Assembly (NCBI RefSeq): GCF_009905375.1
Contig: NC_133653.1
Coordinates: 94,600,609 to 94,664,608 of the forward strand
Origin: Apium graveolens
Taxonomy: Eukaryota > Streptophyta > Magnoliopsida > Apiales > Apiaceae
DNA length: 64,000 bases
Direction of reading: 5' to 3'
The notes beneath the pieces are model-generated. The model saw only the letters and a list, made by a program, of their open reading frames with translations, had not been told where the DNA came from and did no database searches. The position numbers and the translations under genes were made by a program. Shown here piece after piece: positions 10,466 to 22,063 of the stretch (position 1 is the first letter of the stretch; each line of letters opens with the position of its first letter).

Positions 10466-10737
10466 TTACAAAATTGTGGTATCCGGGATGGTTTCCAGGA
10501 TACTTCTCACCATTGCTTGATATTGAGCCAACTTGGGGTCTTTCACGATATATTCTCCATTGGTTTGTTTGACCACAATTTGGGAATCACTATAGATGAT
10601 CAAACATTTAACTCCGAGGGATTTGGCTAACCTGAGTCCAAAGAGGAGTGCTTCATATTCAGCTTGATTGTTTGTTTCTTTGAAAGCAAATGTTATGGCT
10701 TGTTGAATTATGAATCCATCCGGGCTGGAGAGGATCA
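10466..10737 (-). pseudogene. G1 RNase H, C-terminal piece
   Basis: The minus strand reads SSPDGFIIQQAITFAF, NNQAEYEALLFGLRLA and IIYSDSQIVVKQ. This is the RNase H region of Tat-type pol with Glu and Asp active-site residues. The N-terminal piece of the same domain lies at 19614-19910; copia A separates the two at a GATCA duplication, and the frame is in phase across the break. Confidence 0.85.
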
Positions 10738-12275
10738 TGTTGGGTTCCGAAGGCATAAAACGCAGCGGATAAACATAAATAAAATATAAAAAAAAATTTG
10801 AAACCCAAAAACAGGATCCATGTATAATTATGGGCAGATTATGGAGATAACGAATCATACCTTTTAAGAGCTTAACTTTCACGAACTCAACGGACATCCT
10901 AGTTATCACGCTTTGTGTCTACCTCTCGGAGAAACACCTCTATGGTATCCACACGAGCACCTTCAAGAACGTCTCACGAACTTGACTACGGAATGGATGT
11001 ACTAGCCTCCTTCTTGACGATCTGAATTGCCTCTGCCTCTCTTTGCTGCTAGGGTTTTCTCAAAAACGTACAAGCCTCTTTAACCTATCATTATGTATTT
11101 ATAATGGTTGATTAAAAAGGCCCATAACAGCAAAGCCCAACCCTAGTAGGTATTGGATTAAATAATAAAAATGAATTTCTATTATTTAATTAATAACTAA
11201 GTCATACTTAATTATTATGGGCAAAAACATTCCTTTTAATTCGAATTTATATTATCTCAATTAAGTCTTACTTAATTATAATAAAATTCAAATAATCATC
11301 AATTAATTTAAATCCATATTTTAAATTAACTATTCCATTAAGTGCTCTATTTGTGCGACCCTATAGGCTATTATTTAATTGGCAATAATTTTATTCTCTA
11401 ATAAAATTATAAACAATGAGCGGTATCTAGTAATACATCATTGTTACCCAATTAAACAATAATTAAATCGTGATTAGATAAAACCTTTCGTGATTAATGT
11501 TTTTCGTGTAATATAATCCCTTTAATCATACATATTATAGATTAAACTCGAGGCATATTTTTAGTCATCCTCTTCAACATTTAATCCGGGTTTACTTGAT
11601 CCATGAGTAGATTATCGAGACAAATCATTATTTGAGCATGACCATGCTTTTATAATCTCACTGAATCAAGAGGCCAATAATATCTCTCCTAATTATAGGA
11701 GGGTTAAATCCTTTATCTATCATTCATATTTCTCATACGACTCATAATATACCCGATGTTCACTTTTATCATCACCCGATCAAAAGTAACTTTTAATGTA
11801 GTCAAAGTATATTAATCCTCGTATAGAAATATAATGATTTCAAGTCAAAGGATCGTTACACTATTATCACTGTGAGTCTTTCTTATGACTTTATTAAACA
11901 TGAAGAATCTCACTGTGGGTCTGTCCAGTACCATGTACTCTCACATGTACCTATGTATTGACTTTAGTATCCCCATACTTATAACCAATGAGATGTGGTT
12001 ATCTTGTCAAATAACATACTAGTCTATCTATGTATTATTATTGTCCTATATAATAATACTCGACTAGGGACCTTTAAGAATATGATATATTATATAATCT
12101 CAAGTTTAAGTCATGTACTTAAACTATACAATTTGTATCATGATTCTAAGGACATTTATTATGCTAACAAAATATCGCGGTAATTAAGGTCATAATAAAT
12201 ACATTTATTGAATGATCAACTGACATAAAGATTATAAAAGAATAATGTATTGCCTCTATGGCACCTACACTAACA
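10738..12275 (-). repeat. Copia A 3' LTR
   Basis: 1538 bp, starting TGTTGGGTTCC and ending CACTAACA on the + strand (TG...CA). It matches the copy at 18077-19613 along its whole length with scattered substitutions. It is preceded by the duplication GATCA. Confidence 0.95.
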
Positions 12276-12290
12276 ATCTCCCACTTGCAC
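12276..12290 (-). promoter_or_regulatory. Copia A polypurine tract
   Basis: On the minus strand this reads GTGCAAGTGGGAGAT just before the 3' LTR start TGTTAGTG. It is the usual position and composition for a second-strand primer. Confidence 0.7.
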
Positions 12291-14119
12291 TAGAGCCAAT
12301 CACCCATATATCTAATACCCATGGAACTAGTGTGACCATCGTGCTTCTGCTGCGACAAGCCTTTGGTCAGTGGGTCTGCAATGTTATCATTTGTGTGCAC
12401 TTTACATATGTGTATATAACCCCTTTCATTAATCTCTTGAATAAGGTGAAATCTCCTGAGTATATGTTTAGCCCGGGAGTGTGATCTAGGTTCTTTAGCC
12501 TGTGCAATGGCTCCATTATTATCGCAATATAGATCAATGGGATCTGCGATCGATGGAACCACTCCCAAATCAGAAATGAACTTTCGAATCCAAATGGCCT
12601 CCTTAGCTGCTTCACAAGCTGCAATGTACTCAACCTCCATTGTAGAATCAGCTATTGTTTCTTGCTTTGAACTCTTCCATCTTATAGCACCTCCGTTTAG
12701 ACAAAACACAAAACCAGATTGTGATACAGTATCATCTCTGTCTGTTTGGAAACTTGCATCGGTGTAACCTTTTACGAGTTTCTCTTCTCCTCCATACACC
12801 AAGAATGAATCTTTAGTTATTTTCAGGTACTTAAGAATATTCTTAACTGTCGTCCAGTGACCTTCACCCAGATTAGACTGGTATCTGCTCGTCATGCTCA
12901 AAGTATACGAGACATCTGGGCGAGTACATACCATTGCATACATGATAGATCCAATTGCTGAAGCATATGGAACTTTATTCATGTGGTCCTTCTCATCCAA
13001 TGATTTCGGACACTGGTCCTTAGAGATCGTTATCCCTTGAGACACGGGGACATATCCCCTTTTTGCATTTTGCATTCCAAAACGATGCAAAACCTTATCA
13101 ATGTATGTGCTCTGACTTAGACCGATCATCCTTCTAGATCTTTCTCTATAGATCCTCATTCCTAGAATATAGGATGCCTCTCCTAAGTCTTTAATGGAGA
13201 AATTGCTCCCTAACCAAGTCTTAACAGCCTTTAGAGAAGGTATGTCATTCCCCATTAGTAGTATATCATCAACATATAGTACTATGAATGCCACATAGCT
13301 CCCACTAACCTTCTTGTAAACACACGGTTCATCTTCGTTTTGAACAAAGCCATAATCTGTGACTATTTCATCAAAACGGATATTCCATCTCCTAGAGGAT
13401 TGCTTCAATCCATAAATGGATCGACGTAATTTACATACCTTGCCAGCATTCCTTGGATCGACAAAACCCTCAGGTTGTGTCATGTACACATCCTCTTCAA
13501 GGCTTCCATTAAGGAAAGTTGTTTTGACATCCATTTGCCAGATTTCATAATCATGGAATGCTGCAATGGCAAGTAAAATCCTTATAGACTTGACCATAGC
13601 CACTGGTGAGAAAGTTTCATCATAGTCAATACCATGAATTTGTTTGAAACCTTTTGCAACCAGCCTAGCTTTATAGGTCTGAACATTTCCATCCATGCCC
13701 CTTTTCTTCTTAAAAACCCATTTGCACCCTATGGGTTTTACCCCTTCAGGTGGATCAACCAAAGTCCATACTTGGTTTTCGTACATGGAATCTATCTCGG
13801 ATTTCATGGCTTCAAGCCATCTCTTAGAGTATGGACTGTTCATAGCATCTTGGTATGTGAGAGGCTCATCTTCATCTATGAGCATCAAATCACCACACTG
13901 AGTCATGAGAAATCCATATCTCTCTGGCTCATGGCAAAATCTACCAGATCTACGAACAACCTGTGTTTGTTGAGCATTATCATTATTCTGCTCTTGTTCC
14001 ACTTCAGGTTCAATGCTATTTTGCAGTTCTCGATCTTCATCGAGATCTATAGTTCTCCCACTGTTTCTTATGGAAACGAAATCTCTTTCCATGAAGACAG
14101 CATCTCGAGCAATAAACAC
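12290..14119 (-). pseudogene. Copia A RT and RNase H
   Basis: A 609-residue open frame covers the end of integrase, full reverse transcriptase and RNase H. RT motifs: WVFKKKRGMDG, LVAKGFKQ, QMDVKTTFLNG and the catalytic VLYVDDILLMGND. RNase H motifs: KGYTDASFQ, STMEVEYIA and LYCDNNGAIAQA, so all three expected acidic residues are present, ending near NIADPLTKGLS. This is the most complete enzyme frame of the element. It is separated from integrase by a frameshift between 14119 and 14173, so it is not part of an intact polyprotein. Confidence 0.9.
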
Positions 14120-14172
14120 TTTCTGCTCAGAAGGACTATAAAAATAATACGCCTTTGTTTCATTAGGGTATC

Positions 14173-15426
14173 CTACAAAAATGCACTCTTCGGATTTAGG
14201 TCCAAGCTTGTCGATTCTTGACGTTTCACAAACACCTTACATCCCCAAACTTTCATAAAGTTCATGCATGACCATTTCTCCTTCCATATCTCATATGGAG
14301 TCTTTTGAACCTTCTTAGTAGGAACACGGTTAAGTATGAAAGCCGCTGTTTCTAGAGCGTAACCCCAGAAACTAATTGGAAGATCTGCATGACTCATCAT
14401 CGATCACACCATGTCCAACAAGGTGCGATTTCTCCTCTCTGAAACTCCATTCCATTGAGGTGTTCCTGGCGGAGTGAGTTGTGATACAATACCACACTCT
14501 TTCGAATACTCTCTAAATTCGGTGCTTAAGTATTCACCCCCACGATCGGATCGTAAGATCTTAATACTTGCATCTCCGCCAATTTGCTTCTCTACTTCAA
14601 CCTTGTATTCTTTAAATTTTTCAAAAGAATCGGATTTGTTCTTCATAAGATATACATATCCATATCTACTGAAATCATCAGTAAATGTTATGAAGTAGTA
14701 GTAGCCTCCTCTAGCCATTACACGCATTGGGCCACATACATCACTATGTATTAGCTCCAGACGTTTAGTGGCCCTTTGACCCTTACCAGTGAAAGGGGCT
14801 TTAGTCATCTTACCAAGCAAACAAGATTCGCATTCTTGGTATGATTCAAAATCAAACTTATCCAAGTATCCATCCTTATGTAATTTGGATATGCGTTTCT
14901 CATTTATGTGGCCTAGACGATAATGCCAGATGTATGTTTGATTTGAGTCATTCATTTTAAGTCGTTTGTTTTCTATATTACAGACAGGGTTATCTAAATC
15001 AAGAACATATAAACCATTAAATAAACGCGCAACACCATAAGTTAAATCATTCAAAGTAAAAGAGCAAATGTTGTTCTTTATTGTAAACGAAAAACCTTTC
15101 TTGTCCAAACAAGAAACATAAATAATGTTTCTGCTAATCGCAGGCACGTAAAAACAGTCTTCTAGTTCTAAAACAAGCCCAGAGGGCATAGATAAATAAT
15201 AAGTCCCTACAGCTAAAGCAACAACTTTTGCTCCATTGCCTACTCTTAGGTCCACTTCTCCCTTAGCCAAAGATCTACTTCTCTGCAGGCCCTGCACATT
15301 TATACAAATGTGAGAAGCACATCCAGTATCAAATACCCAAGATATAGAAATAGACAAATTGACTTCTATAACATAAATACCTGATCCAGAAATTTGAACT
15401 GCTTTCTTTTTCTTCAGATCCTCCAA
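14173..15426 (-). pseudogene. Copia A protease and integrase
   Basis: The minus frame 15426-14404 starts right after the gag knuckle. It holds an aspartic-protease motif (SWVFDTGCASHIC), the integrase zinc region (WHYRLGHINEKR and CESCLLGK), the first two catalytic residues (HSDVCGP and LRSDRGGEY) and the region of the third (PQWNGVSERRNRT). A TGA near 14403 sits where Arg is usual (CGA to TGA, a C-to-T change). The frame resumes as MMSHADLPISFWGYALE and is lost near 14173. Confidence 0.9.
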
Positions 15427-15468
15427 GTAAATTGGACAGTTTCTCTTCCAGTGACCATCTTTCTTACA

Positions 15469-16245
15469 TTAGTGACATTCACCCTTGGCCACACCACCTT
15501 TAGGCTTTAAAGCCTGTTTGGGACCTGACTTTGGCTTGGGTGTAGAATCAGATCCAATCTTCTTCTTACCCTTCCATTTGCCCTTCCATTTGGCCTTACC
15601 TTTATTTCCCACCATCAGTATGGGAGCAGGTTCAGCTGTCTTCATGTTGGTCTCATATTTTCTCAACATATGCAACAATTCAGTAGGTGTTTTGTCAAAT
15701 TCATTCATATTGTAGTTCACAACAAACTGAGTGAATTTGTTGTTCAAAGAATTCATGATTAGGTCAATACCAGTTTCCGGACCAATCGGGAAACCCAAAG
15801 TTTCAAGGTACTCAATGTAACCAATCATCTTCAGAACATATGGGCCAACTGGTTTACTCGCCCCTTGTTTGCAATTAAAAAGTGACTTACTCGTGTTGAA
15901 CCTTTCTTGACGAGTTTGGCTTACAAAACTGCTTTGCAAGTGCTCATTGATAGTATATGCATCCATATGCACATGCTGTCTTTGAAGCTCAACACTCATA
16001 GTTGCCAACATAAGACATGCAACATCATTTGCATCATTCTCATCCCTTATGTGTGCTGCTCGTTCATCAGCAGTAGCACCCTCAGGAAGGGGGCCTGGAG
16101 GAGGAATATCAATGACATGAAGCTTGCGCTCCTGCCTGAGGACAATCCTCAAATTCCTCTGCCAGTCTAGGAAGTTGTTTCCTTCTGTCAGCTTGTCCTT
16201 CTCAAGGACTGAACGTACGGATAGTGTGTTTGTGTTGTTTGCCAT
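15469..16245 (-). pseudogene. Copia A Gag
   Basis: The nucleocapsid/capsid precursor starts at ATG 16245 (MANNTNTLSVRSVL) and has the copia Gag pattern (NFLDWQRNLRIVLRQ, KMIGYIEYLETLGFP, FVVNYNMNEFDKTPTELLHML). The C-terminus is basic (KGKAKWKGKWKGKKK). The CCHC zinc knuckle is split by TAA at 15469-15471, directly after GECH; the downstream part reads CKKDGHWKRNC. The knuckle would otherwise bind element RNA. The stop cuts Gag from Pol in what was one long polyprotein frame. Confidence 0.9.
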
Positions 16246-18063
16246 TACTCAGTATCTACAATAATAAAAGCGCAAAATAAACATTAGATTGTCTGAGTTA
16301 AAATTTTATGTTCATATGATTATGATATATTCATAATATATCTCCCACTATTTTTTTTATCAAATTAATAGCCCTAACTATTAATTCAGAAAGTATATCC
16401 CATAAATCTTTCTAGTGAGCCAAGATCCATATTTCGTCATGTTCTAAGTCAACCACTGGTATCCTTAAAACATGATTATTTAGGTAGACAACAGTTGTCA
16501 ATTATATCATATATAATTCTTGGATAATTTGGTGAACAACAATTGATCTTATCTATCTAATAGATTTTTAACCAAACTCTATGCTTCTAAGTTCATAATA
16601 GTTGAATATAACCGTTTATATTCACCTTATTATGATGACTCAGTTAAGTTAGACCCAATGATACAACGTCCGAATATAACCGTTTATATTCGTCGCATTT
16701 CACCACGATAGATAGGAGTCCCCTGCCACTGACAGCCCTTCCCCTTATCGATCTAGGATTTAATGAGTGTTCATTCATTGGAATGCATCTGATTAAAACT
16801 TAATATTTTTACTTAGGGATTTTTAATTTAGAACGATCATGATCCCATCATAAAGAGATTCCCAATTTTTCCTTGAATAAAATACTTCAAATCAATACTC
16901 GTCAATGGTTTGATTTCTAGGTAGTGGAGGAGTCACATCGGTCTCGCTTAAAACCCACAGCCTTACAAGTTCTATGAACCCGTTGTTGACAAAATCGCCC
17001 CATGTCAGAAATAAAGAAAATTCGTATTTTATTCTGTGTTTCATAAACACGAGAATCTCATGATCGTTTGTTAATTTTAAATCTTGAGTCGTTACAGATT
17101 TTATCTTGTTTAAAGGCATGGCATGGGTGATGTATCTAATACATACATGCATCATTAATCTAATTAAAACATGCATTTTCTACCCTACACATACTATTTA
17201 TACATCATATGAAAAGTGCGTAAAGTAAACGTGCAATAGTTATGGCCCAATCCTATGTGATCTTTTTAGGCTAATAAAAAGATCAAGGTCAGTCTATGGT
17301 GTAAAAATAACTATTACATATGTCTTCTCTATTGCTTCCATTGTCTCCTTGGCCTCCATAGGATGCCTCCTCTTTCCCTTGTCCTTCTTGGATGTTACAT
17401 TAAGAATTATACTAATGAATTTACAAAAGAACTCGAGTTACATTCGAGATAAAACAACTACAAATAGAAAACGACATGCAAGTCGTATTTATTACAAACC
17501 AAAAGAATAAACCATTATAACTAAGATCTTAAGGCCATAACTATGCACCATGCTCAAGTAACCATTAAAGAACATGATAGATCATATAAAGATGACATAC
17601 TATTTATCACTTATCATGATCCAATCAAGAATAATAAATAAGTAAAGCATATGTCATAAGCACAAATTAAAAACGAAACCCTAAGCACGTGGATCGAGGG
17701 GGGCAGCGAGCCCCCCGATGGCGGAAATTTTTGCAAAATCAAGTACCAGAATACTAGCAAAACATGTATCATAATACTATTCCAGAAGCATGTATCAGTA
17801 TACACACGATCCATATCCTAGTTACCAAAAACATGTATCTGTATACATATTTTAAGAGATCGCATACAAATGAGTTATGGCAGATCTTAAACATACTAGT
17901 ATCATCATATAGATCATTAACAGATTCATCATATCATTCATATAACATAACTGTTATCATGGAAGACTCATATAACATAACTGTTATCATGGCAGACTCT
18001 TCACACATGCATACTTGTAAAAATACAGTAAACACGTAACCAAATCAGCCCCTTATACATGTA
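16246..18063 (-). other. Copia A untranslated leader
   Basis: About 1.8 kb between the primer site and gag, without an open frame. It contains a repeated phrase (gaatataaccgtttatattc-like, near 16600 and 16675) and, at 17036-17050, a GTGTTT-CAT-AAACAC hairpin followed by a block (gagaatctcatgat) that is also found in the copia B leader. The function is unknown; packaging or dimerisation signals are expected in such leaders. Confidence 0.6.
17036..17050 (-). other. Conserved leader hairpin, copia A
   Basis: Perfect 6-bp stem with a 3-nt loop: GTGTTT, CAT, AAACAC. The same 15 bases recur at 57660-57674 in copia B, with the next 12-14 bases also conserved, although the leaders around them have diverged widely. 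Confidence 0.6.
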
Positions 18064-18075
18064 GCTCTGATGCCA
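18064..18075 (-). promoter_or_regulatory. Copia A primer-binding site
   Basis: On the minus strand this reads TGGCATCAGAGC, one base off the classic TGGTATCAGAGC complement of the initiator tRNA-Met 3' end. It lies one base inside the 5' LTR, as expected. Confidence 0.85.
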
Positions 18076-18076
18076 T

Positions 18077-19613
18077 TGTTGGGTTCCGAAGGCATAAAAC
18101 GCAGCGGATAAACGAAAATAAAACAAAAAAAAATTTTGAAACCCAAAAACAGGATCCATGTATAATTATGGGCAGATTATGGAGATAACAAATCATACCT
18201 TTCAAGAGCTTAACTTTCACGAACTCAACGGAGATCCTAGCTATCACGCTTTGTGTCTACCTCTCGGAGAAACACCTCTATGGTATCCACACGAGCACCT
18301 TCAAGAACGTCTCACGAACTTGACAACGGAATGGATGTACTAGCCTGCTTCTTGACGATCTGAATTGCCTCTGCCTCTCTTTGCTGCTAGGGTTTTCTCA
18401 AAAACGTACAAGCCTCTTTAACCTATCATTATGTATTTATAATGGTTGATTAAAAAGGCCCATAACAGCAAAGCCCAACCCTAGTAGGTATTGGATTAAA
18501 TAATAAAAACGAATTTCTATTATTTAATTAATAACTAAGTCATACTTAATTATTATGGGCAAAAACATTCCTTTTAATTCGAATTTATATTATCTCAATT
18601 AAGTCTTACTTAATTATAATAAAATTCAAATAATCATCAATTAATTTAAATTCATAATTTAAATTAACTATTCCATTAAGTGCTCTATTTGTGCGACCCT
18701 ATAGGCTATTATTTAATTGGAAATAATTTTATTCTCTAATAAAATTATAAACAATGAGCGGTATCTAGTAATACATCATTGTTACCCAATTAAACAATAA
18801 TTAAATCGTGATTAGATAAAACCTTTCGTGATTAATGTTTTTCGTGTAATATAATCCCTTTAACCATACATATTATAGATTAAACTCGAGACATGTTTTT
18901 AGTCATCCTCTTCAACATTTAATCCGGGTTTACTTGATCCATGAGTAGATTATCGAGATAAATCATTATTTGAGCATGACCATGCTTTTATAATCTCACT
19001 CAATCAAGAGGCCAATAATATCTCTCCTATTTATATGAGGGTTAAATCCTTTATCTATCATTCATATTTCTCATACGACTCATAATATACCCGATGTCCA
19101 CTTTTATCATCACCCGATCAAAAGTAACTTTTATTGTAGTCAAAGTATATTAATCCTCGTATAGAAATATAATGATTTCAAGTCAAAGGATCGTTACACC
19201 ATTATCACTGTGAGTCTTTCTTATGACTTTATTAAACATGAAGAATCTTACTGTGGGTCTGTCCAGTACCATGTACTCTCACATGTACCTATGTATTGAC
19301 TTTAGTATCCCCATACTTATAACCAATGAGATGTGGTTATCTTATCAAACAACATATTAGTCTATCTATGTATTATTATTGTCCTATATAATAATACTCG
19401 ACTAGGGACCTTTAAGAATATGATATATTATATAATCTCAAGTTCAAGTCATGTACTTAAACTATACAATTTGTATCATGATTCTAAGGACATTTATTAT
19501 GCTAACAAAATATCGCAGTAATTAAGGTCATAATAAATACATTTATTGAATGATCAACTGGCATAAAGATTATAAAAGAATAATGAATTACCTCCAGGGC
19601 ACCTACACTAACA
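18077..19613 (-). repeat. Copia A 5' LTR
   Basis: 1537 bp, TGTTGGG to CACTAACA on the + strand, followed by the duplication GATCA at 19614-19618. It would hold the element promoter, reading toward lower coordinates. Confidence 0.95.
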
Positions 19614-20939
19614 GATCAGGCCTGCTCCGGACCTTTCGACAGTCGCCGAGCCATCAACATATAAAGTCCATGCCTTATTATCATTAGTCTCCTTTTCGCC
19701 TCCGAACTGAGTTGTTGGCACTTCTAGGGCTTCGGGAAAAGTGCATTCCATGAACGCCTGAGCTTTTATGGTCGTCCTTGGAACAAATTTAAGGTTGAAT
19801 TCGCTTAATTTGATTGCCCAATTTACCAATCTCCCGGAGGAATCCGGCTTGTGAATGATTTTTTGGAGTGGTTGATCGGTAATCACCTTGATTTCCCGGA
19901 CTTGGAAATATTATCTTAACTTCCTGCTTGAGTGTACAAGAGCTAAGGCGAATTTTTCTAAATTTGGGTATCGGGTTTCAGCGTCCTTGAGGACTTGACT
20001 TACATAGTTGACTGGACTCTGTTTTCTACTTTCTTCGTGTATGAGAGCCGAAGAGATCGCTCTCGCCCCGGCTGCAATATAGAGATATAGAGGCTCCTTG
20101 GGTTTAGCTTTTGAAAGAATAGGCGGGTTCATCAGGTGTTGCTTGACCTCTTCAAATGCAGCTTGGTAATCCAGAGTCCAATCGACCAGCTTTTTGTTCC
20201 GGGCTCCTTTTAGCAGCTCAAAGAAAGGTAGGCATCTTTCTGCCAATTTTGGGATAAATCTGCGAAGGGTTGCCAAGCATCCTGCCAGTTTCTGAATGTC
20301 TTTTTGAGTCTGGGGAATTGCCATTTCCATTATAGCTTTGATTTTCTCCTGGTTGGCTTCTACTCCCCGTTCACTAACCAGAAAACCAAGAAATTTCCCA
20401 GAGGGGACCCCGAAAGCACATTTTTCCAGATTCAGCTTCATATTGTACTTCCTCAAGTTGTCGAAACATTCCTTGAGGTCTTTGATGTGGTTCGGGATCA
20501 TGACTGACTTGGAAATCATATCATCGATATAAGACTCCATATTCCTTCCAAGTTGGCTTTTGAAGATAGTATTCATCATTTTCTAATACGCCGCCCCAGT
20601 GTTGATTAATCCGAACCGCATCATGACAAAAGCGTAGACGGCCCGGTGTATAATGAATGCCGTATTTGCGATATCTGACGGATTCATCTTGACTTGGTTG
20701 TATCTAGAAAAAGCATCCATGAAGCTTAGCATAATATGACCCGAAGTTGCATCTATCAACTGGTCAATGTTGGGTAGGGGGTAGGAGTCTTTATGGCATG
20801 CTGAATTGAGACTTGTGTAATCAACACACATTCGCCACTTTTCATTGGATTTCTTGACTAACACAATATTTTCTAGCCAATCCGGATACTTAATTTCACA
20901 GATGATATCTACCTTCAACAACTTTTCAACTTCTCAATC
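19614..20939 (-). pseudogene. G1 reverse transcriptase and RNase H N-terminus
   Basis: The minus strand carries RT blocks KWRMCVDYTSLNSACHKD, SYPLPNIDQLIDA and MLSFMDAFSRYNQVKM. A stop near 20583 splits the frame at INTGAAY. RT then continues with the catalytic box as ESYIDDMISKS (YIDD where G2 and most relatives have YVDD), CAFGVPSGKFLGFLVS and the connection segment. A TAA near 19911 precedes ITDQPLQKIIHK and the RNase H start WTLYVDGSATVERSGAGLI, where copia A interrupts the gene. Several stops make it inactive. Confidence 0.9.
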
Positions 20940-21231
20940 GATTGCCTGTTATCTTTCCGGGGCAAAGTTTCTTCACTTTTGATTGATGGGTCTTTGCCTT
21001 GAATCTACGTCCAGACTGTGCATCGCCACAGATTCATCAATCCCCGACATGTCTTCCGGGGTCCAGGAACACATCAGCATATTCTTTTAATAGATCAATA
21101 ATCTCTTTCTGGAATGTGGTTTCCAGGCCTTTGCCGACTTTGATCTTCCGGGTGGGGTTCCCGGGTTCCAGCTCTACTTCAATTGTCTGCTGGGCAGGTT
21201 CGACTTTTATCTTCTCCTTGGTTTCCATAAA
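20940..21231 (-). pseudogene. G1 pol linker between protease and RT
   Basis: The minus strand reads KIKVEPAQQTIEVELEPGNP and then TTFQKEIIDLLKEYADVF with frameshifts. This is the usual stretch just before gypsy RT (...LLxxYADVFAW...PGI). It is damaged here and contributes no separate enzyme. Confidence 0.7.
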
Positions 21232-22063
21232 TTTCTAAATCCGGGCGTCAGCATTGGTTACGTTGTACCCGGAGTACTCGACCATATTCATGTCTAGTCT
21301 GGCCCTCTTATTGAGGTGTTCATGATGCTTTTTTCTGCTTTGCCCCTTGGGTAGGGTCATTATCCGCTTTCTGTTCTCTGGTTCTATTTCTGCCATAACC
21401 AAAGCTTGGCCATAACACCTCCCTGCCATTTTTCTATCTCCTTTTAGCTCTCAAATACCTCCCGGGGCGGGGAATTTGAGCTTGAAGTGAATTGTTGAGG
21501 GAATTGCTCTGAGTTTGGTGATTGTAGGTCTTCCAAGGATCATGTTGTATGATGAGGTTACGCTTATCACATAGAACTTTATTATATGAGAGACCTGGTG
21601 GGGTGCAGTCCCAAAGATAATGGGCAGATAAATGACACCCCGGTGGGAATCATTCTATTCCCAAATCCATACAAGGGGTCTTCGAGACAGGGGTCCATCT
21701 GGAGGTGGCCGAGCTCCATCCTGTTGAGTGTATGCTCGAATACAATATTAGCAGAGGAACCATTATCAACTAAAATTCTTTTACCTCATCATTTGCGACA
21801 TCAAGGGTTACCACCAAGGCTTGGTTGTGGTCCGGATTGAGTCCTTCATAATCAGAGTAGGAGAAGTAGATTAGTTCATCCTCAAAAGACTGGATCATCA
21901 TCACATCATTATCTGGGTCCGGACTCGGGGGCGGAGAAGCCGTGCCTCCGAAGACAACATTTACCACGTTTTCGCCACTTCCCGGGGCCCTGTCCTTGTC
22001 ATTTAATCTTCTTTGAAGATACTGATTCATATTTCCTTTCTTGATTTGATCTTCGATGAACAT
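21232..22063 (-). pseudogene. G1 protease region
   Basis: Between gag and RT the minus strand encodes NVVFGGTASPPPSP, then, after a frame change near 21770, the aspartic-protease active site ILVDNGSSANIVFEH and NMILGRPTITKLRAIPS. Downstream a Lys-rich linker (PKGQSRKKHHEHLNKR) leads toward RT. Frame breaks near 21770 and 21430 disrupt it. The DNG triplet in place of D-T/S-G is usual for Tat-type gypsy elements. Confidence 0.8.

Larger units (their letters stand above)
10738..19613 (-). mobile_element. Copia A: complete Ty1/copia element nested in G1
   Basis: Copia A has two long LTRs (10738-12275 and 18077-19613), a 5-bp target duplication GATCA at 10733-10737 and 19614-19618, a tRNA-Met-like primer site and a polypurine tract. 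The genes read on the minus strand: gag, protease, integrase, RT, RNase H, in copia order. Total length is 8876 bp. The LTRs are nearly identical by eye, so it is younger than G1. The element is dead because of a stop in the gag zinc knuckle, a stop in integrase and a frameshift near 14150. Long LTRs and an over 1.8-kb leader suggest the Angela/Tork group, which is tentative. Confidence 0.95.

Noticed and set aside
12507..14221. Several + strand ORFs, up to 195 codons, across copia A pol
   Set aside because: They are shadows of the minus-strand RT/integrase frames and show no domain.
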